The translations under genes were made by a program, and so were the position numbers. The notes beneath the pieces were generated by a model. That model was not told where the DNA came from and searched no databases. It saw nothing but the letters and a program-made list of their open reading frames with translations. A DNA stretch of 39,497 bases from Actinobacteria bacterium OV450 (GTDB taxonomy: Bacteria; Actinomycetota; Actinomycetes; Streptomycetales; Streptomycetaceae), in contig LJCW01000352.1 in NCBI GenBank assembly GCA_001298555.1, positions 1-39,497 on the forward strand, given 5' to 3'. Positions 29,646 through 36,674 of the stretch are shown in pieces. The stretch's first letter is position 1, and each line of letters begins with the position of its first letter.

Positions 29646-30981
29646 ATTCGGCGAGCTCGGCCCGCAGCGCCTCCGCCAGGTCCGCCAGGTCCGGCACCGC
29701 GGCCGCGTCGGCGACCAGGCCGTAGTGGACCGTGCCCTGGTACGTGGAGACCGCGACCGCGAGGGCATGACCGCGGGCGAGCGGGGCCAGCGGATAGACC
29801 TCCCGCACCCGGCTGCCGCCGAGGGAGAAGGTGAAGCTCGGCAGCGGGACGCTGGTCACCAGGACGTCGAACAGCAGCCGGGCCGCCTGGGCGACCAGGG
29901 GGCCGCCGAGCCGGTGACCGAGCGGGTGGACGTGATCGGCGAGCAGGGCGACGGCCCCGGCGCCGCGCGCGGGCCCCGCCTCCTTGTTGCGGTCCATGCC
30001 GCTCCGCACCCGGTCCAGGCGCAGCAGCGGATCGGGCTCGTCGAGCGGGAGCCGGAGCAGGTAGCCGGAGAGCCTGTTGCCGTATTTCGCGGCGCCGCCG
30101 GGCCGGCGGCGGGATACCGGTATCAGGGCGCGCGGCCCGGGCCCCTCGGGCTCGGGGTCGCCGCGGCCCACCAGCCAGCGCCGCAGGGCGCCGGCGACCA
30201 GCGCGATCAGCACGTCGTTGACGGTGCCTCCGGCGACCTTCCGGATGCGGTTGACGTCGTCGAGCTGGAGCGCGAGGCCGGCGACGGCGCGGGTGCCGGT
30301 CCGTGCCGGGCCGGCCGCCGTCAGGGCCGCGGGGACGCCGAGGGGCAGTCCGGCGCGGGCGACGGACGCGCCGATCTCCAGGGCCTGGCCGACGTCCTGG
30401 ACCCGGGCGGCGAGGACCCCGGGTAGGTTGCGCAGGGCGGAGCCGGGGGGCTGCGGTGCGGGGACCGGCCGCGCGGGCCCCCGTACGGGCGGCCCCTCGT
30501 CGAAGAGCATGGCCGCCAGCGCGAGGGCCCCGAGCCCGTCGGCGAGGGCGTGGTGGAACTTGAAGAGCACGGCGAAGGAGCGCGGATCGGGCCCGGCGAG
30601 CACGTGCGCCTCCCACGGCGGCCGCGCCCGGTCCAGCGGCCGCGCCATCAGGGGTCCGGCGGCGGCCTCCGGGTCGTCGGTGTGCACGAGGAACACGTGC
30701 CGGGCGGGATCGAAGCCCTCGTCGGACGACCAGGCGGCCGCCCCGATCGGCAGCAGCACGTCGTGGATGCGGCGGCGCAGGCCGGGGACGGCGGTGCAGC
30801 GGGCGGTGAGCAGCTCGGCGGCGCGGACCGCCGCGTCGGCGCCGGGGCCGCCGGCGGGATCGGCGTCGGGGCCCGGCGGGGCGGCCTCGAAGACCGCGAG
30901 GGCGCCGAGGTGCATGGGGTGGGTGGCGGATTCGATCCGCCAGAAGGCGAGGTCGAGCGGTGAAAGGTGCTCGGTGGCCAC
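29626..30981 (-). CDS. Wax ester synthase / diacylglycerol acyltransferase (WS/DGAT)
   Basis: A 451-residue WS/DGAT O-acyltransferase, which makes triacylglycerol or wax esters from acyl-CoA and diacylglycerol or a fatty alcohol at the inner membrane/lipid-body surface. The catalytic motif HHxxxDG is HHALADG (H143, H144, D148, G149), the start LSPLDLAFWRIESATHPMH is family-typical, and GGTVNDVLIALVAGALR and the final AVSTYQGTVHYGLVADA region are present. The GTG at 30981 follows GAGAGG; the longer frame upstream has no family similarity. Its 3' end contains promoter elements of the downstream OYE gene. Streptomycetes use such enzymes to store carbon before antibiotic production. Confidence 0.93.
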   Translation of the reverse strand: MATEHLSPLDLAFWRIESATHPMHLGALAVFEAAPPGPDADPAGGPGADAAVRAAELLTARCTAVPGLRRRIHDVLLPIGAAAWSSDEGFDPARHVFLVHTDDPEAAAGPLMARPLDRARPPWEAHVLAGPDPRSFAVLFKFHHALADGLGALALAAMLFDEGPPVRGPARPVPAPQPPGSALRNLPGVLAARVQDVGQALEIGASVARAGLPLGVPAALTAAGPARTGTRAVAGLALQLDDVNRIRKVAGGTVNDVLIALVAGALRRWLVGRGDPEPEGPGPRALIPVSRRRPGGAAKYGNRLSGYLLRLPLDEPDPLLRLDRVRSGMDRNKEAGPARGAGAVALLADHVHPLGHRLGGPLVAQAARLLFDVLVTSVPLPSFTFSLGGSRVREVYPLAPLARGHALAVAVSTYQGTVHYGLVADAAAVPDLADLAEALRAELAEFVREVS

Positions 30982-31196
30982 GTATTGCCTCTCGCGTGCA
31001 GTGGCAGAGGTGGAAGTCAACCCCTTCCGGCCTCCTACGATCAAGTAGCCACCCTTTGGACACGCCTGTTGATCGATCGCGACCGGCTGGTCGGCGCAGC
31101 GCGGGGACCTCCCCACCGTTGTCGGTGACCGGGTGCAGACTGGCCGGAAAGCGTTTGCCACGACGACCGGGACGACGAAGTCCGGAGGTGTCGACC

Positions 31197-32297
31197 ATGC
31201 CGACCGTGCCAGAGGTGCTGCTGCTCGCGGGGACCCGGAAGGGGCTGTTCATCGGCCGCAGACGGGGCGACGGCTCCTGGGACTTCGACGGACCCCACTT
31301 CAACGCGCAGGCGGTCTACGCCGTCGCGATCGACCGGCGCGGGCCGGCACCCCGGCTGCTCGTCGCCGGGGACAGCGCGCACTGGGGGCCGTCGGTGTTC
31401 AGCTCCGACGACCTCGGGGCGAGCTGGCGGGAACCCGCCGCGCCCGCCGTGCGGTTCCCGAAGGACACCGGGGCCTCGCTGGAGCGGGTCTGGCAGCTGC
31501 ATCCGGCCGGCCCCGAGGCGCCGGACGTGGTCTACGCGGGGACGGAACCGGCCGCCCTGTTCCGCTCGACGGACCGGGGCGAGTCCTTCGAGCTGGTCCG
31601 CCCGCTGTGGGAGCACCCGAGCCGCGGGAGCTGGGTGCCGGGCGGCGGCGGTGAGGGCCTGCACACGGTGCTGACGGACCCGGCCGACCCCGACGCGGTG
31701 ACGGTCGCGGTCTCCACCGCCGGGGTGTTCCGGACCGTGGACGGCGGCGAGCACTGGCACCCGTCCAACACGGGGGTCTCGGCGGTGTTCCTGCCCGATC
31801 CGCATCCGGAGTTCGGCCAGTGCGTGCACAAGATCGCCCAGGACGCCGGGAACCGGAGGCGGCTGTACCTGCAGAACCACTGGGGCGTGTACCGCAGCGA
31901 CGACGCCGGGGCCCGGTGGACGGACATCGGCGCCGGCCTGCCCTCCGACTTCGGCTTCGCCGTCGCCGCGCACCCGCACCGGCCGGACACCGCGTACGTC
32001 TTCCCGCTGAACGCCGACTCCGACCGGGTCCCGGCGGAGCACCGGTGCCGGGTCTTCCGCACCCGGGACGCGGGCGCGACCTGGGAGCCGCTCACGCGCG
32101 GGCTGCCGGAGGGGGACCACTACGGGACGGTGCTGCGGGACGCCCTGTGCACGGACGACGCGGACCCTGCGGGGATCTACTTCGGCAACCGCAACGGCGA
32201 GCTGTACGCCGGCCACGACGACGGCGACAGCTGGCGGCTGTTGGCCGGGCACCTGCCCGATGTCCTGTGCGTACGGGCGGCGGTGCTCCCTCACTGA
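31197..32297 (+). CDS. Asp-box (BNR) beta-propeller protein, sialidase/sortilin-like fold
   Basis: A 366-residue protein with repeated Asp-boxes (SxDxGxxW/F): SSDDLGASW, STDRGESF, TVDGGEHW, SDDAGARW, TRDAGATW and GHDDGDSW, about one per blade, giving a 6-7-bladed propeller as in BNR/sialidase-like and VPS10-type proteins. No sialidase catalytic Arg triad or Tyr/Glu pair could be identified, so a non-hydrolytic or unknown role is likely. It is cytoplasmic: no signal peptide, and the protein starts straight into the first blade (LLLAGTRKGLFIG). The ATG at 31197 follows GGAGG. The next gene, ung, starts 24 nt downstream but has its own promoter-like element. Confidence 0.82.
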   Translation: MPTVPEVLLLAGTRKGLFIGRRRGDGSWDFDGPHFNAQAVYAVAIDRRGPAPRLLVAGDSAHWGPSVFSSDDLGASWREPAAPAVRFPKDTGASLERVWQLHPAGPEAPDVVYAGTEPAALFRSTDRGESFELVRPLWEHPSRGSWVPGGGGEGLHTVLTDPADPDAVTVAVSTAGVFRTVDGGEHWHPSNTGVSAVFLPDPHPEFGQCVHKIAQDAGNRRRLYLQNHWGVYRSDDAGARWTDIGAGLPSDFGFAVAAHPHRPDTAYVFPLNADSDRVPAEHRCRVFRTRDAGATWEPLTRGLPEGDHYGTVLRDALCTDDADPAGIYFGNRNGELYAGHDDGDSWRLLAGHLPDVLCVRAAVLPH

Positions 32298-32306
32298 ATC
32301 GGCCAG

Positions 32307-32312
32307 TAGAGT
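32307..32312 (+). promoter_or_regulatory. Possible -10 for leaderless transcription of ung
   Basis: TAGAGT ends 8 nt before the GTG start. The surrounding CCAGTAG matches the element at 33101-33106 in front of the CbiX-like gene, which also ends 8 nt before its ATG. No clear -35. Confidence 0.35.
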
Positions 32313-32320
32313 GACCGCCT

Positions 32321-33007
32321 GTGGCAGCACGACCGTTGAACGAGATCGTCGAGCCGGGCTGGGCCCGGGCTCTGGAGCCGGTGGCGGCGCAGATCGCCGC
32401 GATGGGCGACTTCCTGCGCGCCGAGATCGCGGCGGGGAGGACGTACCTGCCCGCCGGGGCCCATGTGCTGCGCGCCTTCCAGCAACCCTTCGACGAGGTG
32501 AAGGTGCTGATCGTCGGCCAGGACCCGTACCCCACCCCGGGGCACGCGATGGGCCTGTCCTTCTCCGTGGCGCCGGAGGTCAGCCCGTGGCCGCCCAGCC
32601 TCGACAACATCTTCCGCGAGCTGTACGCGGACCTCGGCGTGCCCCGGCCCGCCAACGGGGACCTGACCCCGTGGGCCCGGCAGGGCGTGCTGCTGCTGAA
32701 CCGCGCGCTGACCACGGCTCCGCGCAAGACAGGTGGCCATCGCGGCAAGGGCTGGGAGGCCGTCACCGAACAGGCCATCCGGGCGCTGGCCGCGCGCGGG
32801 AAGCCGCTCGTGTCCGTGCTGTGGGGCCGCGACGCCCGCAATCTGCGGCCGTTGCTCGGGGAGCTGCCTGCCGTGGAGTCGGTGCACCCGTCCCCCATGT
32901 CCGCGTCCAACGGGTTCTTCGGGTCCCGGCCGTTCAGCAGGACCAACGACCTGCTGGTCCGTCAGGGGGCACAGCCGGTGGACTGGCGGCTTCCGGCCGC
33001 CCAGTGA
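32321..33007 (+). CDS. ung: Uracil-DNA glycosylase, family 1
   Basis: A 228-residue UNG that removes uracil from DNA as the first step of base excision repair. The water-activating loop GQDPYPTPGHAMGLSF carries D68; the uracil-binding LLLNRALTT block has N128 in its usual place; and the DNA-intercalating loop HPSPMSASNGFFG has H189 (Met replaces the usual Leu in HPSPLS). Length is normal. The GTG start lies 24 nt behind the beta-propeller gene; no Shine-Dalgarno is seen and a TAGAGT hexamer 8 nt upstream suggests a leaderless message. Confidence 0.97.
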   Translation: MAARPLNEIVEPGWARALEPVAAQIAAMGDFLRAEIAAGRTYLPAGAHVLRAFQQPFDEVKVLIVGQDPYPTPGHAMGLSFSVAPEVSPWPPSLDNIFRELYADLGVPRPANGDLTPWARQGVLLLNRALTTAPRKTGGHRGKGWEAVTEQAIRALAARGKPLVSVLWGRDARNLRPLLGELPAVESVHPSPMSASNGFFGSRPFSRTNDLLVRQGAQPVDWRLPAAQ

Positions 33008-33009
33008 TC

Positions 33010-33045
33010 TTATCCGTTGAACGGTATACGACATTCAACGGATAA
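33010..33045. repeat. 12-bp perfect inverted repeat, A+T-rich, after ung
   Basis: TTATCCGTTGAA (33010-33021) and its exact complement (33034-33045) flank a 12-nt spacer with GTATAC at its centre. The left arm overlaps an 11-bp palindrome CCGTT-G-AACGG (33014-33024). A further CCGTTGA stands at 33063-33069. It starts 3 nt after the ung stop and ends 72 nt before the next gene. Confidence 0.85.
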
Positions 33046-33103
33046 ATACGGACAGAAGCCGCCCGTTGAGGCCCTGCCCGAACACTGCGTTCCGATAAGC
33101 CAG

Positions 33104-33109
33104 TAGCAT
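33104..33109 (+). promoter_or_regulatory. Possible -10 for leaderless transcription of the CbiX-like gene
   Basis: TAGCAT ends 8 nt before the ATG at 33118 with no Shine-Dalgarno between; it is the same spacing and CCAGTAG context as in front of ung. Confidence 0.4.
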
Positions 33110-33117
33110 GCGGCGCC

Positions 33118-34047
33118 ATGAGCTCCCCCACTGGGCCCGCAAATGGCCTGCCCGTACGAATGCCGCGACCCCGCCCTGCCGGACGGCACCGCCGACCCGA
33201 GCCCGCGGTGGCGCCCGAGGGCGCGCCCGCGCTGGTGCTCGCCGTGCCCGGTGCCCCTTCGGCCGCCTCGCGGGGGCTCGCGGAAGAGATCATCAGCATC
33301 GGCCGCTCCGAGCTTCCGGGCCTGGACGCCCGCATCGGCTTCCTCGAGGGCGAAAACGCCGAGGGCGCTGAGGGCGCCGAGTTCCCGTCCCTGTCCGGCG
33401 TCCTGACCACGGTCGCCGCCGAGCGCGTCGCCCGCGCCGAGTTCGCCCGCGCCGCGGGCCACGAGGTACCGGCGCCCACCGGGCCGGACGCCGTGGTCGT
33501 CCCGCTGCTGGCCGGCCCCGACGCCGACCTGCTGCGCCGGATGCGCCAGGCCGTCATGGACTCCTCGGCCGCCGCCGAGCTGGCCGAGGTCCTCGGACCG
33601 CACCCGCTGCTCGCCGAGGGCCTGCACGTGCGGCTCTCCGAGGCAGGTCTGGCCCGCGCCGACCGCGCCCGCCTGTTCACGGTCACCACCGCCGCCGACG
33701 GCATCATCGTGGCGACCACCGGCGGCGAGGAGGCCGTCCAGGTGGCCGGGGTCACCGGCATGCTGCTGGCCGCCCGCCTCGCGGTGCCCGTCAAGGCCGC
33801 CGCGCTCGACCAGGAGGGCTCGGTGGCCGCGGTCGCCGAGCAGCTGCGCAGCGAGGGCTCCACGCAGCTCGCGCTGGCCCCCTACCTGATCGGCCCGGAG
33901 GCAGCCGAGGGGCTGCTGGACACGGCGGCCAAGGAGGCCGACTGCGCGGCCTCCGAGGTGCTCGGCGCCTACTCGGCGCTCGGCAAGCTCGTCGTCACCC
34001 AGTACTCCGCGGCGCTCGGCATCACCCAGGGCGCCGCTGCCCACTGA
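33118..34047 (+). CDS. CbiX/SirB chelatase-like protein lacking catalytic histidines
   Basis: A 309-residue protein with two alpha/beta halves resembling CbiX/SirB, the chelatases that put cobalt or iron into sirohydrochlorin. The order LVLAVPGAPSAASRGLAEEI, ARIGFLE, FPSLSGVLT, AVVVPLLAGPDADLLRRM and LGPHPLLAEGLHVRLSEAG follows that fold. In true chelatases the first strand ends in GHGSR and the VPLFL strand is followed by a His; here these read AVPGAP and AGPDAD, so both metal-binding His are gone. It is probably not an active chelatase. The first 35 residues are a basic Pro/Arg-rich arm. No tetrapyrrole gene is nearby. It is preceded by an inverted-repeat array and followed by a strong hairpin. 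Confidence 0.7.
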   Translation: MSSPTGPANGLPVRMPRPRPAGRHRRPEPAVAPEGAPALVLAVPGAPSAASRGLAEEIISIGRSELPGLDARIGFLEGENAEGAEGAEFPSLSGVLTTVAAERVARAEFARAAGHEVPAPTGPDAVVVPLLAGPDADLLRRMRQAVMDSSAAAELAEVLGPHPLLAEGLHVRLSEAGLARADRARLFTVTTAADGIIVATTGGEEAVQVAGVTGMLLAARLAVPVKAAALDQEGSVAAVAEQLRSEGSTQLALAPYLIGPEAAEGLLDTAAKEADCAASEVLGAYSALGKLVVTQYSAALGITQGAAAH

Positions 34048-34068
34048 TCCGCACCAGGCCCGCTCGTA

Positions 34069-34111
34069 CGAGGGCCCGCACCCGGGATCCACTCCGGGGC
34101 GCGGGCCCTCG
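34069..34111. terminator. Bidirectional terminator between CbiX-like and lactonase genes
   Basis: CGAGGGCCCGC (34069-34079) pairs exactly with 34101-34111; inside, CCCGG and CCGGG can extend the stem around GATCCACT. It lies between the convergent stops at 34047 and 34143. Confidence 0.8.
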
Positions 34112-34142
34112 TCCGTGCGCGGGCGGCCCGAGGACTCCCGGG

Positions 34143-35228
34143 TCAGGCGAAGAGCACGCAGGTGGCGGCCGGCACCGCCACCGAGCCGGCCCGGCGCGGC
34201 CGCCCGGTCAGCGGGTCGACATCGAACCAGGTGACGTCCCCGGAGCGCTCGTTGGCCGCGTACAGCCGGCGCCCCGAGGGGTCGGCGGCGAGGTCCCGCG
34301 GCCAACTGCCACCGCATGCCACGCTCTCCGTGAGCCGCGGCTTCCCGGCCCCCTCGGCGAGCGAGAGGGTGACGACGGTGTCGGCGCCGCGCACGGCCGC
34401 CCACACGAAACGGCCGTCGGGGGAAGCCACCACGGCCGAGGGATGGGCCCGTACGGCGCCTGGGGCGGCCGCTGGGGCGACCGGAACCTCACCGATCGGT
34501 TCCAGTTGCCCGGACCCCGCGTTCCAGCGGCAGACGGCCAACTGCGGCTCCAGCTCGTGCAGGACGTAGACGACCTCGCCGTCCGGATGGAACACGAGGT
34601 GGCGCGAGCCCGTCCCGGCGCGCAGCGCGGTCTCGCCGTGCAGGCGCAGCGCCCCGGTGGCCGGGTCCGGCGCGCAGACCCGGACCGAGTCGGTGCCGAG
34701 GTCCACGCTGAGCACCCAGCGGCCGCTCGGATCGGGCAGCACCTGGTGGGCGTGGGGCCGTTCCTGGCGGCTCGCGTCGGGGCCGGAGCCCCTGTGGACG
34801 AGGACCGATGCGGGCCCGGACACGGTGCCGTCCGCGGCGAGCGGGAGGCTGCTGACGCTGCCGGAGGTGTAGTTGGCGGTCAGCAGCCGGCGCCCGGCCA
34901 CGCTCAGGTGCGTCGGCCCGGCCCCGCCGACCTGCACGGCGGGGCCGAGCACGGCGAGGCCGTCGGGGGTGGAACGGAAGGCGGCGACCGCACCCTGCTC
35001 CGTCTCGCTGACCGCGTAGAGGACTCCGGCGCCCCGGTCGAGGGCGAGGTACGAGGGGTCGGCGACCGCGTCGGTGGTCGAGAGGAGGGTCAGCGCACCG
35101 GTCGCCGGGTCCACGTCCGCCGTGGTGATGCCCCGGCCGCCCGCCGAGGTGAACGAGCCGATGTGGACCCGGTGTCCGCCGCTGCGGTCCCTGCCGTCCG
35201 TGCCCCTGATGCCGTCCGCGCCGCCCAT
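34143..35228 (-). CDS. Lactonase-family beta-propeller (6-phosphogluconolactonase-like)
   Basis: A 361-residue seven-bladed propeller of the YbhE/lactonase family: VHIGSFTSAGGRGI at the start, PSYLALDRGAGVLYAVSE, PTHLSVAGRRLLTANYTSGSV, RPHAHQVLPDPSGRWVLSVDLGTDSV-type segments at about 160-185, SRHLVFHPDGEVVYVLHEL and HPSAVVASPDGRFVWAAVRG. Family members hydrolyse 6-phosphogluconolactone or related lactones; others are structural, so the substrate is open. The ATG at 35228 follows GAGAGGGG. It has no signal peptide. It lies 59 nt after the nitric oxide synthase gene on the same strand; the gap holds a palindrome (35251-35262), and co-transcription is possible. Confidence 0.87.
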   Translation of the reverse strand: MGGADGIRGTDGRDRSGGHRVHIGSFTSAGGRGITTADVDPATGALTLLSTTDAVADPSYLALDRGAGVLYAVSETEQGAVAAFRSTPDGLAVLGPAVQVGGAGPTHLSVAGRRLLTANYTSGSVSSLPLAADGTVSGPASVLVHRGSGPDASRQERPHAHQVLPDPSGRWVLSVDLGTDSVRVCAPDPATGALRLHGETALRAGTGSRHLVFHPDGEVVYVLHELEPQLAVCRWNAGSGQLEPIGEVPVAPAAAPGAVRAHPSAVVASPDGRFVWAAVRGADTVVTLSLAEGAGKPRLTESVACGGSWPRDLAADPSGRRLYAANERSGDVTWFDVDPLTGRPRRAGSVAVPAATCVLFA

Positions 35229-35250
35229 CGGATGCCCCTCTCCGCCGTTC

Positions 35251-35262
35251 CGGATCGATCCG
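35251..35262. promoter_or_regulatory. Palindrome between nos and the lactonase gene
   Basis: CGGATCGATCCG, a 12-bp perfect palindrome in the 59-nt gap. It could be an operator for the lactonase gene or a small hairpin. Confidence 0.4.
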
Positions 35263-35287
35263 TGCGGAGCCGACGGTAACAGAAGGT

Positions 35288-36424
35288 CTAGACCAGATAC
35301 CGGCCTTGGGCGCGTTCCTGCGCTCCGCGGTGGTGCACGAAGGCCGTCGAGCTCGGCCGGTCCTCGTAGGTGCGGTGGAAGACCGGGGTCGCCGAACCGG
35401 AGATCGGCGGCACGATCCAGGACCAGTCGGCGCCCACCTCGCGGCCCTTGCGCTCTTCGCGCTCCAGGTGGCTGAGGAAGCGCCGCGACTCGGTGTGGTG
35501 GTCCGCGATGGTGACCCCGGCCCGGTCGAACGAGTACAGGACGGCCCGGTTGAGCTCGACGAGCGCGCGGTCCTTCCAGAGCGAGCGGTCGCTGGAGGTG
35601 TCGAGGCCCAGGCGCCGGGCGACGGCGGGGAGGAGGTTGTAGCGGTCGGTGTCCGCGAGGTTGCGGGCGCCGATCTCGGTGCCCATGTACCAGCCGTTGA
35701 AGGGCGCGGCCGGATAGTGGATGCCGCCGATCTCCAGGCACATGTTGGAGATGGCGGGCACGGCGTGCCAGCGCAGGCCCCAGTCCGCCCATCCGGCGTC
35801 GTCGGGGTGCCGGATCGGAACCTCCAGCACGGCGTCCGCGGGGGTCTCGAACCAGCGCGGTTTGTCGTCGACGCCCTGCACCACCAGCGGGAGGAGGTCG
35901 AAGGGGGTACCCGCGCCCCCGGTCCAGCCGAGGCTCAGCAGCGCGCTCGTGAGCGGGGCGTTGCGGGCGTCGCCCACGGTGACGGAGTGGTGGTCGCCGT
36001 AGCCGGCGTACCGGACGAGCTGTTCGCTCCAGATCAGCGGGCCGGGACGGCCGGGGGCGTCCGGGGCGAAGACGGTGATCGTGGGTCTGACCCGGCCGCC
36101 GTTGGTCGCGTCGCGCAGGTGCGCGAAGCACTCGGCGGCGATGTCGTCGGCGTCGGTGAGATCGCGCCGGTCGCGCACGCGCAGCGAGTTCCAGTACAGC
36201 CGGCCTATGCAGCGGTTGCTGTTGCGCCAGGCGACACGGGCCCCGTGGACGAGCTCCTGCGCGGTGTGCCGGTAGCTTCCGGTGTCCGCGAGCTCGGCCC
36301 GCACGGCTGCGAGCCGGGCCCGCGGATCACCCGCCTGCGGATTCTCCCGGTGGAAGAGTCGGACGAACTCCTCGGCTGCTTCCCACACTTCGGCTGTGGT
36401 CGAGCGCTGTTGAAGTATTTCCAT
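35288..36424 (-). CDS. nos: Bacterial nitric oxide synthase oxygenase
   Basis: A 378-residue NOS oxygenase domain that converts L-arginine to citrulline and nitric oxide, taking electrons from a generic reductase because bacterial NOS lacks the fused flavoprotein. The haem-thiolate Cys is C72 in WRNSNRCIGRLYW; the arginine-binding Glu is in FNGWYMGTEIGARNLAD; the pterin/dimer region ADWSWIVPPISGSATPVFHRTY is complete. Length matches stand-alone bacterial NOS. The Shine-Dalgarno before the ATG at 36424 is weak. In thaxtomin producers a homologue (TxtD) feeds NO to the nitrating P450 TxtE, but no such cluster is here, so a signalling or oxidative-stress role is more likely. Confidence 0.96.
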   Translation of the reverse strand: MEILQQRSTTAEVWEAAEEFVRLFHRENPQAGDPRARLAAVRAELADTGSYRHTAQELVHGARVAWRNSNRCIGRLYWNSLRVRDRRDLTDADDIAAECFAHLRDATNGGRVRPTITVFAPDAPGRPGPLIWSEQLVRYAGYGDHHSVTVGDARNAPLTSALLSLGWTGGAGTPFDLLPLVVQGVDDKPRWFETPADAVLEVPIRHPDDAGWADWGLRWHAVPAISNMCLEIGGIHYPAAPFNGWYMGTEIGARNLADTDRYNLLPAVARRLGLDTSSDRSLWKDRALVELNRAVLYSFDRAGVTIADHHTESRRFLSHLEREERKGREVGADWSWIVPPISGSATPVFHRTYEDRPSSTAFVHHRGAQERAQGRYLV

Positions 36425-36674
36425 CCCGGGCGGTTACCCCCTGTCCGACCAGATCCACCCTGTAGGTGCCGGATGAATGTGCAATCACCGGTCACCCGTT
36501 GTACATGCCGCAGATGAGCGCCGCGGGGAACGCGCATCCGGGACACTCCACCGAGTGATCTTCGGGCCATTGCCCTGCGGAGGGGGCCCGGCAGGGCGTA
36601 CGATCCGCCGTCAGCGGGGCTCTGACCTCGGGACATCGGGCCCGCCGGAGCAGCCGGGCGGCCGCCGGCGACGG

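Noticed and set aside
31197..32297. The Asp-box propeller as an active sialidase.
   Set aside because: Asp-boxes are structural; the arginine triad and Tyr/Glu pair of sialidases could not be identified and there is no signal peptide.
33010..33045. The 12-bp inverted repeat as terminal repeats of an insertion sequence.
   Set aside because: Only 12 bp separate the arms, no transposase is near and there is no target duplication.
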